Assembly: GCF_905171765.1 (NCBI RefSeq)
Contig: NC_053391.1
Span: 686,459,257-686,523,256, forward strand
Length of the DNA: 64,000 bases
Source: Bufo bufo
Taxonomy: Eukaryota; Chordata; Amphibia; Anura; Bufonidae
Direction of reading: 5' to 3'
Positions 40,983-55,191 of the stretch are shown piece by piece. The notes below the pieces were generated by a model. That model searched no databases. It was not told the origin of the DNA and saw only the letters and a list, made by a program, of their open reading frames with translations. Made by a program: the position numbers and the translations under genes. Position 1 is the first letter of the stretch, and each line of letters starts with the position of its first letter.

Positions 40983-43900
40983 TGATAGGATTAGATACAC
41001 AGCTCAGCAGACAGTATCACACAGGATAGGATTAGATACACAGCTCAGCAGACAGTATCACACATGATAGGATTAGATACACAGCTCAGCAGACAGTATC
41101 ACACAGGATAGGATTAGATACACAGCTCAGCAGACAGTATCACACAGGATAGGATTAGATACACAGCTCAGCAGACAGTACTGCACAGGATGGGATTAGA
41201 TACACAGCTCAGCAGACAGTATCACACAGGATAGGATTAGATACACAGCTCAGCAGACAGTATCACACAGGATAGGATTAGATACACAGCTCAGCGGACA
41301 GTATCACAAATGATAGGATTAGATACACGGCTCAGCAGACAGTATCACACAGATAGGATTAGATACACGGCTCAGCAGACAGTATCACACAGGATAGGAT
41401 TAGATACACAGCTCAGCAGACAGTATCACACAGGATAGGATTAGATACACAGCTCAGCAGACAGTATCACACAGGATAGGATTAGATACACAGCTCAGCA
41501 GACACTATCACACAGGATAGGATTAGATACACAGCTCAGCAGACAGTATCACACAGGATAGGATTAGATACACAGCTCAGCAGACAGTATCACACAGGAT
41601 AGGATTAGATACACAGCTCAGCAGACAGTATCACACAGGATAGGATTAGATACACAGCTCAGCAGACAGTATCACACAGGATAGGATTAGATACACAGCT
41701 CAGCAGACAGTATCACACAGGATAGGATTAGATACACAGCTCAGCAGACAGTATCACACAGGATAGGATTAGATACACAGCTCAGCAGACAGTATCACAC
41801 AGGATAGGATTAGATACACAGCTCAGCAGACAGTATCACACAGGATAGGATTAGATACACAGCTCAGCAGACAGTATCACACAGGATAGGATTAGATACA
41901 CAGCTCAGCAGACAGTATCACACAGGATAGGATTAGATACACAGCTCAGCAGACAGTATCACACAGGATAGGATTAGATACACAGCTCAGCAGACAGTAT
42001 CACACAGGATAGGATTAGATACACAGCTCAGCAGACAGTATCACACAGGATAGGATTAGATACACAGCTCAGCAGACAGTATCACACAGGATAGGATTAG
42101 ATACACAGCTCAGCAGTTAGTATCACACAGGATAGGATTAGATACACAGCTCAGCAGACTGTATCACACAGGATAGGATTAGATACAGGCTCAGCAGACA
42201 GTATCACACAGGATAGGATTAGATACACAGCTCAGCAGACAGTATCACACAGGATAGGATTAGATACACAGCTCAGCAGACAGTATCACACAGGATAGGA
42301 TTAGATACACAGCTCAGCAGACGGTATCACACAGGATAGGATTAGATACACAGCTCAGCAGACAGTATCACACAGGATAGGATTAGATACACAGCTCAGC
42401 AGACAGTATCACACAGGATAGGATTAGATACACAGCTCAGCAGACGGTATCACACAGGATAGGATTAGATACACAGCTCAGCAGGCAGTATCACACAGGA
42501 TAGGATTAGATACAGGCTCAGCAGACAGTATCACACAGGACAGGATTAGATACACAGCTCCGCAGACAGTATCACACAGGATAGGATTAGATACACAGCT
42601 CAGCAGACAGTATCACACAGGATAGGATTAGATACACAGCTCAGCAGACAGTATCACACAGGATAGGATTAGACACACAGCTCAGCAGACAGTATCACAC
42701 ATGATAGGATTAGATACACAGCTCAGCAGACAGTATCACACATGATAGGATTAGATACACAGCTCAGCAGACAGTATCACACAGGATAGGATTAGATACA
42801 CAGCTCAGCAGACAGTATCACATATGATAGGATTAGATACACAGCTCAGCAGACAGTATCACACAGGATAGGATTAGATACACAGCTCAGCAGACAGTAT
42901 CACACAGGATAGGATTAGATACACAGCTCAGCAGGCAGTATCACACAGGATAGGATTAGATACACAGCTCAGCAGACAGTATCACACAGGATAGGATTAG
43001 ATACACAGCTCAGCAGGCAGTATCACACAGGATAGGATTAGATACACAGCTCAGCAGACTGTATCACACAGGATAGGATTAGATACACAGCTCAGCAGAC
43101 AGTATCACACAGGATAGGATTAGATACACAGCTCAGCAGACAGTATCACACAGGACAGGATTAGATACACAGCTCAGCAGACAGTATCACACAGGATAGG
43201 ATTAGATACACAGCTCAGCAGACTGTATCACACAGGATAGGATTAAATACAGGCTCAGCAGACAGTATCACACAGGATAGGATTAGATACAGGCTCAGCA
43301 GACAGTATCACACAGGATAGGATTAGATACACAGCTCAGCAGACAGTATCACACATGATAGGATTAGATACACAGCTCAGCAGACAGTATCACACATGAT
43401 GGCATTAGATACACAGCTCAGCAGACAGTATCACACAGGATAGGATTAGATACACAGCTCAGCAGACAGTATCACATATGATAGGATTAGATACACAGCT
43501 CAGCAGACAGTATCACAAAGGATAGGATTAGATACACAGCTCAGCAGACAGTATCACACAGGATAGGATTAGATACACAGCTCAGCAGACGGTATCACAC
43601 AGAATAAGATTAGATACACAGCTCAGCAGACAGTATCACACAGGATAGGAATAGATACACAGCTCAGCAGACAGTATCACACAGGACAGGATTAGATACA
43701 CAGCTCAGCAGACAGTATCACACAGGATAGGATTAGATACACAGCTCAGCAGACAGTATCACACAGGATAGGATTAGATACACAGCTCAGCAGACAGTAT
43801 CACACAGGACAGGATTAGATACACAGCTCAGCAGACAGTATCACACAGGATAGGATTAGATACACAGCTCAGCAGACAGTATCACACAGGATAGGATTAG

Positions 43901-46900
43901 ATACACAGCTCAGCAGACAGTATCACACAGGACAGGATTAGATACACAGCTCAGCAGACAGAATCACACAGGATAGGATTAGATACACAGCTCAGCAGAC
44001 TGTATCACACAGGATAGGATTAGATACAGGCTCAGCAGACAGTATCACACAGGATAGGATTAGATACACAGCTCAGCAGACAGTATCACACATGATAGGA
44101 TTAGATACACAGCTCAGCAGACAGTATCACACATGATGGGATTAGATACACAGCTCAGCAGACAGTATCACACAGGATAGGATTAGATACACAGCTCAGC
44201 AGACAGTATCACATATGATAGGATTAGATACACAGCTCAGCAGACAGTATCAGAAAGGATAGGATTAGATACACAGCTCAGCAGACAGTATCACACAGGA
44301 TAGGATTAGATACACAGCTCAGCAGACGGTATCACACAGAATAAGATTAGATACACAGCTCAGCAGACAGTATCACACAGGATAGGATTAGATACACAGC
44401 TCAGCAGACAGTATCACACAGGACAGGATTAGATACACAGCTCAGCAGACAGTATCACACAGGATAGGATTAGATACACAGCTCAGCAGACAGTATCACA
44501 CAGGATAGGATTAGATACACAGCTCAGCAGACAGTATCACACAGGACAGGATTAGATACACAGCTCAGCAGACAGTATCACACAGGATAGGATTAGATAC
44601 ACAGCTCAGCAGACTGTATCACACAGGATAGGATTAGATACAGGCTCAGCAGACAGTATCACACAGGATAGGATTAGATACAGGCTCAGCAGACAGTATC
44701 ACACAGGATAGGATTAGATACACAGCTCAGCAGACAGTATCACACATGATAGGATTAGATACACAGCTCAGCAGACAGTATCACACATGATGGCATTAGA
44801 TACACAGCTCAGCAGACAGTATCACACAGGATAGGATTAGATACACAGCTCAGCAGACAGTATCACATATGATAGGATTAGATACACAGCTCAGCAGACA
44901 GTATCACAAAGGATAGGATTAGATACACAGCTCAGCAGACAGTACTGCACAGGATGGGATTAGATACACAGCTCAGCAGACAGTATCACACAGGATAGGA
45001 TTAGATACACAGCTCAGCAGACAGTATCACACAGGATAGGATTAGATACACAGCTCAGCGGACAGTATCACAAATGATAGGATTAGATACACGGCTCAGC
45101 AGACAGTATCACACAGATAGGATTAGATACACGGCTCAGCAGACAGTATCACACAGGATAGGATTAGATACACAGCTCAGCAGACAGTATCACACAGGAT
45201 AGGATTAGATACACAGCTCAGCAGACAGTATCACACAGGATAGGATTAGATACACAGCTCAGCAGACACTATCACACAGGATAGGATTAGATACACAGCT
45301 CAGCAGACAGTATCACACAGGATAGGATTAGATACACAGCTCAGCAGACAGTATCACACAGGATAGGATTAGATACACAGCTCAGCAGACAGTATCACAC
45401 AGGATAGGATTAGATACACAGCTCAGCAGACAGTATCACACAGGATAGGATTAGATACACAGCTCAGCAGACAGTATCACACAGGATAGGATTAGATACA
45501 CAGCTCAGCAGACAGTATCACACAGGATAGGATTAGATACACAGCTCAGCAGACAGTATCACACAGGATAGGATTAGATACACAGCTCAGCAGACAGTAT
45601 CACACAGGATAGGATTAGATACACAGCTCAGCAGACAGTATCACACAGGATAGGATTAGATACACAGCTCAGCAGACAGTATCACACAGGATAGGATTAG
45701 ATACACAGCTCAGCAGACAGTATCACACAGGATAGGATTAGATACACAGCTCAGCAGACAGTATCACACAGGATAGGATTAGATACACAGCTCAGCAGAC
45801 AGTATCACACAGGATAGGATTAGATACACAGCTCAGCAGACAGTATCACACAGGATAGGATTAGATACACAGCTCAGCAGTTAGTATCACACAGGATAGG
45901 ATTAGATACACAGCTCAGCAGACTGTATCACACAGGATAGGATTAGATACAGGCTCAGCAGACAGTATCACACAGGATAGGATTAGATACACAGCTCAGC
46001 AGACAGTATCACACAGGATAGGATTAGATACACAGCTCAGCAGACAGTATCACACAGGATAGGATTAGATACACAGCTCAGCAGACGGTATCACACAGGA
46101 TAGGATTAGATACACAGCTCAGCAGACAGTATCACACAGGATAGGATTAGATACACAGCTCAGCAGACAGTATCACACAGGATAGGATTAGATACACAGC
46201 TCAGCAGACGGTATCACACAGGATAGGATTAGATACACAGCTCAGCAGGCAGTATCACACAGGATAGGATTAGATACAGGCTCAGCAGACAGTATCACAC
46301 AGGACAGGATTAGATACACAGCTCCGCAGACAGTATCACACAGGATAGGATTAGATACACAGCTCAGCAGACAGTATCACACAGGATAGGATTAGATACA
46401 CAGCTCAGCAGACAGTATCACACAGGATAGGATTAGACACACAGCTCAGCAGACAGTATCACACATGATAGGATTAGATACACAGCTCAGCAGACAGTAT
46501 CACACATGATAGGATTAGATACACAGCTCAGCAGACAGTATCACACAGGATAGGATTAGATACACAGCTCAGCAGACAGTATCACATATGATAGGATTAG
46601 ATACACAGCTCAGCAGACAGTATCACACAGGATAGGATTAGATACACAGCTCAGCAGACAGTATCACACAGGATAGGATTAGATACACAGCTCAGCAGGC
46701 AGTATCACACAGGATAGGATTAGATACACAGCTCAGCAGACAGTATCACACAGGATAGGATTAGATACACAGCTCAGCAGGCAGTATCACACAGGATAGG
46801 ATTAGATACACAGCTCAGCAGACTGTATCACACAGGATAGGATTAGATACACAGCTCAGCAGACAGTATCACACAGGATAGGATTAGATACACAGCTCAG

Positions 46901-49229
46901 CAGACAGTATCACACAGGACAGGATTAGATACACAGCTCAGCAGACAGTATCACACAGGATAGGATTAGATACACAGCTCAGCAGACTGTATCACACAGG
47001 ATAGGATTAGATACAGGCTCAGCAGACAGTATCACACAGGATAGGATTAGATACAGGCTCAGCAGACAGTATCACACAGGATAGGATTAGATACACAGCT
47101 CAGCAGACAGTATCACACATGATAGGATTAGATACACAGCTCAGCAGACAGTATCACACATGATGGCATTAGATACACAGCTCAGCAGACAGTATCACAC
47201 AGGATAGGATTAGATACACAGCTCAGCAGACAGTATCACATATGATAGGATTAGATACACAGCTCAGCAGACAGTATCACAAAGGATAGGATTAGATACA
47301 CAGCTCAGCAGACAGTATCACACAGGATAGGATTAGATACACAGCTCAGCAGACGGTATCACACAGAATAAGATTAGATACACAGCTCAGCAGACAGTAT
47401 CACACAGGATAGGAATAGATACACAGCTCAGCAGACAGTATCACACAGGACAGGATTAGATACACAGCTCAGCAGACAGTATCACACAGGATAGGATTAG
47501 ATACACAGCTCAGCAGACAGTATCACACAGGATAGGATTAGATACACAGCTCAGCAGACAGTATCACACAGGACAGGATTAGATACACAGCTCAGCAGAC
47601 AGTATCACACAGGATAGGATTAGATACACAGCTCAGCAGACAGTATCACACAGGATAGGATTAGATACACAGCTCAGCAGACAGTATCACACAGGACAGG
47701 ATTAGATACACAGCTCAGCAGACAGAATCACACAGGATAGGATTAGATACACAGCTCAGCAGACTGTATCACACAGGATAGGATTAGATACAGGCTCAGC
47801 AGACAGTATCACACAGGATAGGATTAGATACACAGCTCAGCAGACAGTATCACACATGATAGGATTAGATACACAGCTCAGCAGACAGTATCACACATGA
47901 TGGGATTAGATACACAGCTCAGCAGACAGTATCACACAGGATAGGATTAGATACACAGCTCAGCAGACAGTATCACATATGATAGGATTAGATACACAGC
48001 TCAGCAGACAGTATCAGAAAGGATAGGATTAGATACACAGCTCAGCAGACAGTATCACACAGGATAGGATTAGATACACAGCTCAGCAGACGGTATCACA
48101 CAGAATAAGATTAGATACACAGCTCAGCAGACAGTATCACACAGGATAGGATTAGATACACAGCTCAGCAGACAGTATCACACAGGACAGGATTAGATAC
48201 ACAGCTCAGCAGACAGTATCACACAGGATAGGATTAGATACACAGCTCAGCAGACAGTATCACACAGGATAGGATTAGATACACAGCTCAGCAGACAGTA
48301 TCACACAGGACAGGATTAGATACACAGCTCAGCAGACAGTATCACACAGGATAGGATTAGATACACAGCTCAGCAGACTGTATCACACAGGATAGGATTA
48401 GATACAGGCTCAGCAGACAGTATCACACAGGATAGGATTAGATACAGGCTCAGCAGACAGTATCACACAGGATAGGATTAGATACACAGCTCAGCAGACA
48501 GTATCACACATGATAGGATTAGATACACAGCTCAGCAGACAGTATCACACATGATGGCATTAGATACACAGCTCAGCAGACAGTATCACACAGGATAGGA
48601 TTAGATACACAGCTCAGCAGACAGTATCACATATGATAGGATTAGATACACAGCTCAGCAGACAGTATCACAAAGGATAGGATTAGATACACAGCTTAGC
48701 AGACAGTATCACACAGGATAGGATTAGATACACAGCTCAGCAGACGGTATCACACAGAATAAGATTAGATACACAGCTCAGCAGACAGTATCACACAGGA
48801 TAGGATTAGATACACAGCTCAGCAGACAGTATCACATATGATAGGATTAGATACACAGCTCAGCAGACAGTATCACAAAGGATAGGATTAGATACACAGC
48901 TCAGCAGACAGTATCACACAGGATAGGATTAGATACACAGCTCAGCAGACGGTATCACACAGGATAGGATTAGATACACAGCTCAGCAGACAGTATCACA
49001 CAGGATAGGATTAGATACACAGCTCAGCAGACAGTATCACACAGGACAGTATTAGATACACAGCTCAGCAGACAGTATCACACAGGATAGGATTAGATAC
49101 ACAGCTCAGCAGACAGTATCACACAGGATAGGATTAGATACACAGCTCAGCAGACAGTATCACACAGGACAGGATTAGATACACAGCTCAGCAGACAGTA
49201 TCACACAGGATAGGATTAGATACACAGCT
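40983..49229. repeat. 41-bp satellite array, about 200 copies (left block)
   Basis: Consensus unit ATAGGATTAGATACACAGCT-CAGCAGACAGTATCACACAGG, 41 bp. Variants (atgatag, tacaggctc, gacggtatc, aggacagg) mark individual units and are arranged in repeated blocks. No reading frame is meaningful. The array resumes at 55425, so it was interrupted by a LINE and nested elements. Confidence 0.98.
41181..48708. repeat. 3,764-bp tandem higher-order duplication within the 41-bp satellite
   Basis: Rare variants recur exactly 3,764 bp apart: 'ctgcacaggatggg' 41181/44945, 'agatagg' deletion 41351/45115, 'gacact' 41501/45265, 'ttag' 42117/45881, 'cgcag' 42561/46325, 'ggcatt' 43401/47165, 'agaataag' 43601/47365 and 44338/48102. 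No net indel separates the copies. Inside, a ~737-bp sub-block is also repeated (43601 to 44338). Confidence 0.9.
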
Positions 49230-49232
49230 CAT

Positions 49233-49632
49233 CATCCGTTTCTGAGATCCGTTCAGGGTTCTCACACGCGGTCCAAAACGGATCAGTTTTGCCCTAATCC
49301 ATTCTGAATGAAAAAGGATCCGCTCAGAATACATCAGTTTGCCTCCGTTCCGTCTCCATTCCGCTCTGGAGGCCGCCTGCAGTGTTTTGCTGTCCGCCTG
49401 ACGAAGCGGAGCGAGACGGATCCGTCCTGGCACACAATGTAAGTCAATGGGGACGGATCCGTTTTCTCTGACACAATCTGGCACAATAGAAAACGGATCC
49501 GTCTTGGCTATGTTAAAGATAATACAGACGGATCGTTCTGAGCGGATGCAGACGTTTGTATTATCTGAACGGATCCGTCTGTGCAGATCCATGATGGATC
49601 CGCACCAAATGCGAGGGTGAAAGTAGCCTAAG
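49233..49632. mobile_element. MITE-like element rich in 'ggatccgt' motifs
   Basis: Ends in 'gggtgaaagtagcctaag', the terminus shared with the elements at 30963 and 54012. The left end is abrupt at the satellite junction. Many 'acggatccgt' palindromes; the ORF of 134 codons on the minus strand is a by-product. Confidence 0.6.
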
Positions 49633-49769
49633 ACGGCCTACATCTGTCACGTGACTACTTCTCTCTTAGCGTAGACGCGCTATCTACAGCTTAGGAACGC
49701 TGAAGCTAGTTGTCTTTGTGTTGTTCTCCTCTTCAGAGGTCACTGATTCTATAGTGTTTCCATTGACCC

Positions 49770-50439
49770 CATCATTTTAGGAATTTGCTGTGGTCCCTAT
49801 TTTCCCAGCTTGCTTGTTCCTCCAGGCGGCAAATCTGGTCAACTTTGTTTTTCCATTGTTCTATTGTGGGGGCCTCCTGGTTTAGCCATTTCAGCGGAAC
49901 CGAGAGTCTCGCTGCTTGAATTAGGTGAGTAATTAAATCTCTTTTTGATGGTTGCCAATCTGGCGTAGGCAACCAAAGGAGGGCGCCCTATGGGGGTATG
50001 ACTGTGGTGCGGGCTGTTAGGGTCCATTCACACGTCCGCAATTGTGGTCCGCATCCCTTCCGCAATTTTGGGGACCCATTCATTCTCTATGGGGACGGAG
50101 TGGATGCGGAGAGAACGCAGTGTGCATCCGCATTTCCAGAGCGCGCGGCCGATCTTCTGGTCCGGAAAAAATAGCAGTCAAGAATAGGCATTTCTATGGG
50201 GGTGCCGGCCGGGTGTATTGCGGATCCGCAATACACTCCGGACGTGTGAATGGACCCTGCATAAAGTCCCAATTGACCCTGTCGAAGGCCTTCTCCTCAT
50301 CAAGACCCAATAACACCAGGGATTGGCCTGTGATGAGTCTACAGGAGTTCTGATTCCCCTCTCTACCGGGTGACTAAGCTTGGGTAAAAAGGAGTTTAAT
50401 CTTGTAGCTAGTAATTTGGCCCATATTTTTACGTCGACA
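49770..50439 (-). pseudogene. L1-like LINE ORF2 fragment, 3' part (broken)
   Basis: On the minus strand, 50439-50258 encodes VDVKIWAKLLATRLNSFLP, the RT region following the RPISLLN motif. 49972-49772 encodes an L1/Tx1-like C-terminal segment (TIEQWKNKVDQICRLEEQAS). Much of the RT core between them is missing, and a MITE (50020-50257) sits at the break. The 5' part continues at 55192. Confidence 0.7.
50020..50257. mobile_element. Palindromic MITE inside the LINE fragment
   Basis: Ends GGGTCCATTCACACGTCCG and its exact complement CGGACGTGTGAATGGACCC. It is 238 bp with a partly inverted interior ('gcggatccgcaat'). No clear target duplication was identified. Confidence 0.8.
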
Positions 50440-51304
50440 TTAACCCCTTAAGGACACAGCCCTATTTCACCTTAAGGACCAGGCCATTTTTTGCAAATCT
50501 GACCAGTGTCACTTTAAGTGCTGATAACTTTAAAACGCTTTGACTTATCCAGGCCGTTCTGAGATTGTTTTTTCGTCACATATTGTCCTTCATGACACTG
50601 GTAAAATGATGTCAAAAAAAATCTTTTTTATTTATAAAAAAATACCAAATTTACCAAAAATTTGTAAAAAATAGCAAATTTCCAAGTTTCAATTTCTCTA
50701 CTTCTATAATACATAGTAATACCTCCAAAAATAGTTATTACTTTACATTCCCCATATGTCTACTTTATGTTTGGATCATTTTGGGAATTATATTTTATTT
50801 TTTGGGGATGTTACAAGGCTTAGAAGCTTAGAAGCAAATCTTAAAATTTTTCAGAAATTTTCAAAAACCCAATTTTTAGGGACCAGTTCAGGTCTGAAGT
50901 CACTTTGCGAGGCTTACATAATAGAAACCACCCAAAAATGACCCAATTCTATAAACTACACCCCTCAAGGTATTCAAAATTGATTTTACAAACTTTGTTA
51001 ACCCTTTAGGTGTTCCACAAGAATTAATGTAAAATAGAGATACAATTTAAAAATTTCACTTTTTTGCCAGATTTTCCATTTTAATAATTTTTTTCCAGTT
51101 ACAAAGCAAGGGTTAACAGCCAAACCAAACTCAATATTTATGGCCCTGATTCTGTAGTTTACAGAAACACCCCATATGTGGTTGTAAACCGCTGTACGGG
51201 CACACGGCAGGGCGCAGAAGGAAAGGAATGCCATACGGTTTTTGGAAGGCAGGTTTTGCTGGACTGGTTTTTTTGACACCATGTCCCATTTGAAGCCCCC
51301 CTGA

Positions 51305-53618
51305 CAGGGCCGGACTGGCCTGCCGGGATACCGGGAAATTTCCCGCTAGGCCGGCAGGCCTGAGTGCCGCAAGGCCACGGCCCTGGTGACAAGTGGGGGC
51401 GGCCGGCGGCAGGGCACAGCAGCAGGAGATGAGCGCTTCCATTGTGGAAGCGCTCATCTCCATAGTCATCTGTATCGCTGTCCTCAGGACGGCGATACCG
51501 ATGTCTATGCTGCGGCAGGGGAGGGAGATGTGTGTCCCCTCCTGTTCCTCTGATAGGCTGCCGGCCTAGTGCGGGCAGCCTATCAGAGGCAGGTGCAGGC
51601 GGCCAGGGACACAGGCCGGAAGAGGCCTGCATCGCATCGCTGGAGGTAAGTATAAGTGTTTTTTTAAATTTTTTATATAGGTACAATACTGGCACAGTGG
51701 CACATGATAAGGGGGGGACTACTGGGCTGGCACATGATAAGGGGACTACTGGGATGGCACATGATAAGGGGGGACTACTGGGCTGCTGGCACATGATAAG
51801 GGGGGACTACTGGGCTGGCACATGATAAGGGGGGACTACTGGGCTGGCACATGATAAGGGAGGACTACTGGGCTGGCACATGATAAGGGGGCTACTGGCA
51901 CATAAGGGGGGCTACTGGCACATAAGGGGGGCTACTGGCACATAAGGGGGACTACTGGCACATGATAAGGGGGGCTACTGGCACATAAGGGGGCTATTGG
52001 CACATGATAAGTGGGGCTACTGGCACATAAGGGGGCTATTGGCCCATAAGGGGGGCTACTGGCACATAAGGGGCGGCTACTGGCACATAAGGGGCGGCTA
52101 CTGGAATATAAGGGGGACTACTGGCACATAAGGGGGGCTACTGGCACATGATAAGGGGGGCTACTGGCACATAAGGGGGACTATTGGCACATAAGGGGGC
52201 TACTGGCACATGATAAGGGGCGGCTACTGGCACATAAGGGGGACTATTGGCACATAAGGGGGACTACTGGCACATAAGGGGGACTACTGGCACATAAGGG
52301 GGACTACTGGCACATAAGGGTGGCTACTGCCACATAAGGGGGACTACTGGCACATGATAAGGGGGGCTACTGGCACATAAGGGGGACTACTGGCACATGA
52401 TAAGGGGCGGCTACTGGCACATAAGGGGGACTATTGGCACATAAGGGGGACTACTGGCACATAAGGGGGACTACTGGCACATAAGGGGGCTACTGGCACA
52501 TAAGGGGGGGCTACTGGCACATAAGGGGGACTACTGGCACATAATATGGGGGTGCTACTGGCACATGATAGGGGGGGCACTCTGGCTGGCACATGATATG
52601 TGGGGGCTCTGGCTACTGGCACATGATGGTGGGGGGGATCTGGCTACTGGCACATGATTGGGGGCATCTATTGGGGCACTTATTACTGGCAGATTATTGG
52701 GTGGCACTATAAGGGCATCTACTGAGGCTAAAAAGAAGGGGTATTTTATATGGGGGGCTCTGTATAGGGGCATTTTATACTGGGACACATTATGGTGGAT
52801 ATTATGGGGAAGGGGGAGAGGAGCACTATGGGGTCATCTACGGGGGCACTGAGAAGGGGTATTTTATATTGGCACATTATGGGAACATTAGCTCAACTGG
52901 GGGCATTACAAGGGGGTATGTTTTGCACATTATAAGGAGAATTATTTCTACTGGGGGGCATTATGGTGGGCTTTATTACTCCCCCATGGTATGACCCCCT
53001 AGTAGCAGCACCAGCCTCTCCCTGCTCTGCTATCCCTCTGCCCCTTAATCCTTAGTATGAAATCTTTCTCATTAGGATAAAGCACAACATCAGCTCCGCC
53101 GAGCCCCCGGCCAAAGTGGTGAAGTGGTGTCCGAGATCCCCAAGGGCCAAGCCAAGTAATTGTAAGTTTTCATGTGAAATATGTTTATGTTTGTAGTTGA
53201 TCTTTATTATCGATTTTACATTGCAGATTTTTATTTTGTTTTGCAGCATATGGGTGAGATTTTATAAACATTTTTATTATTTGGTCGAAAGGCTCATTGT
53301 AAAATGTTGCATGAAACAATCATTAAATAGGTGGCCAACAAAAAAGTGGCGGGTCAAAGGGCGTGGTAAAACACTGTCTGAGCATGCTGAGAGTTGTAGT
53401 TTTGCAACAGTTGGAGGCATCCTGGTTGGGAAAACACTGTGATAATATGAACAATGGGGGTTCTACAAAAGAGCTATCGTGGGGCAAAGTTCATATTCGT
53501 GTTTACACACGTGTTTTAAAATGAACGCTTTATTATAAACAAGTAAATAATGACGCAATGCTGTGGGGCTGGTGTGCAACTGTTTCCAGGGCTGGTTTTT
53601 ATCCCCAGTCCGGCCCTG
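51305..53618. mobile_element. Non-autonomous hAT element with 8-bp target duplication
   Basis: Inverted ends CAGGGCCGGACTGG and CCAGTCCGGCCCTG. An exact 8-bp repeat CCCCCTGA flanks it (51297-51304 and 53619-53626). The same CCCCCTGA occurs once, uninterrupted, in the related repeat at 2856-2863. It is 2,314 bp, holds no transposase, and its centre is a minisatellite. Confidence 0.92.
51690..52655. repeat. ~20-bp minisatellite inside the hAT element ('ctactggcacataaggggga')
   Basis: About 45 units, 17-28 bp, of CTACTGGCACATAAGGGGGA with optional 'tga' after 'aca'. Irregular length mixing of short and long units. The family also appears in the hAT copy at 21550-22085. Confidence 0.93.
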
Positions 53619-54011
53619 CCCCCTGATGCAAGGCGTTCCACAAGAGTTACTGACAAATGGAGATACAATTTCAGAATTTCAATTTTTCTGCAAATTTTCC
53701 ATTTTAATCCATTTTTCCCAGTAACAAAGCAAGGGTTAACAGCCAAACAAAACTCTACATTTATGGCCCTGATTCTGTCGTTTACAGAAACACCCCATAT
53801 GTGGTCGTAAACTGCTGTACGGGCACACGGCAGGGTGCAGAAGGAAAGGAATGCCATACGGTTTTTGGAAGGCAGATTTTGCTGGACTGGTTTTTTGACA
53901 CCATGTCCAATTTGAAGCCCCCCTGATGCACCCCTAGAGTAGAAACTCCAAAAAAGTGACCCCATTTTAGAAACTACGGGATAGGGTGGCATTATTGTTG
54001 GTACTAGTTTA

Positions 54012-54344
54012 GGCTACTTTCACACTTGCGGCAGGACGGATCCGACATGCTGTTCACCATGTCGGATCCGTCCTGCGGCTATTTCGCCGTGCCGCCGGGG
54101 ATGGGGGCGGAGCTCCGGCGCAGCTTGGCGGTGCACGGCGAAAGCCGCCGGACTAAAAAGCCTGACATGCAGTAATTTTAGTCCAGCGGCCTTTCGCTGT
54201 GCACCGCCGGAGCTCCGCCCCCGTCCCCATTATAGTCAATGGGGACGGAGCGGCGGTCCGGCGGCACGGCGAAATAGCCGCAGGACGGATCCGACATGGT
54301 GAACAGCATGTCGGATCCGTCCTGCCGCAAGTGTGAAAGTAGCC
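54012..54344. mobile_element. Harbinger-like palindromic MITE, TTA duplication
   Basis: Arms of about 150 bp: GGCTACTTTCACACTTGCGG ... and its complement. TTA lies at 54009-54011 and 54345-54347. The uninterrupted form 'ttttagggtacatatg' is at 2943-2960 in copy A, giving an empty site. 333 bp, non-coding. Confidence 0.9.
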
Positions 54345-55191
54345 TTAGGGTACATATGATTTTTGGTTGCTCTATATTACACTTTTTGTGAGGCAAGATA
54401 ACAAGAAATAGCTGTTTTGGCACCGTTTTTATTTTTTGTTATTTACAACATTCATCTGACAGGTTAGATCATGTGATATTTTTATAGACCAGGTTGTTAC
54501 GGATGCGGCGATACCTAATATGTATAATTTTATTTATGTAAGTTTTGTGATATGTTTATAGAGCCGGTCAATATGGACGCGGCGATACCTAATATGTATA
54601 CTCCCCCCCCCCCCCCCCCCTATTTTTTACCAATTTCTTTTTAACTTTATTTGGGGAAAATGACGTTTTTGTTTATTTTTACTTGAAACTTTTAATTTTT
54701 TGGGGGGGAAACTTTATTTTTTCAATTTTTTTTTCCACTTAATTTTTTGTCCCACTTTGGGACTTGAACTTTTGGGGGTCTAATCCTTTACAATGCATTC
54801 CAATACTTCTGTATTGGAATGCATTGGCTGTATGAGTAATACTGTGTGTATTACTCATACAGCTTCCGGCCTGTGAGATCCAGGGGGCTGGATCTCACAG
54901 GCTCTTCATCGGAAGGCAGCGCAGATGCCTCAGGAAGGCATCGCGCTGCCTTCCATGCCATCGGGTCCCCCCCACAGCCCCATGGGAACCCGATGGCACC
55001 GCCGCCGCACCAGGTAAAAGCCGCGAACCAAATCTGAATTGACCTGCAGTTTGCGGCAATCGCCGACACGGGGGGTCACGGGACCCCCCCCGCACATTTA
55101 GCCGAGGTGCCTACTCAATGATTTGCGCCGGGCGGCGGTGATCGGAACAACACATGACGTACCGGTACGTCATGGGTCCTTAAGGGGTTAA

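Larger units (their letters stand above)
50440..55191. mobile_element. TTAA-type DNA element, copy B, with nested insertions
   Basis: Ends TTAACCCCTTAAGGAC and GTCCTTAAGGGGTTAA, with TTAA at 50440-50443 and 55188-55191. Removing it with one TTAA rejoins the L1 frame (..RPISLLN|VDVKIW..), which proves the ends and the TTAA target. The interior is non-coding and similar to copy A at 1976-5218. It contains a hAT element, a MITE and a ~290-bp internal duplication (51008-51300 against 53633-53926). Confidence 0.88.

Noticed and set aside
49188..49592. 134-codon minus-strand frame
   Set aside because: It crosses the satellite junction into a MITE-like element full of ggatccgt palindromes; there is no protein family signal.
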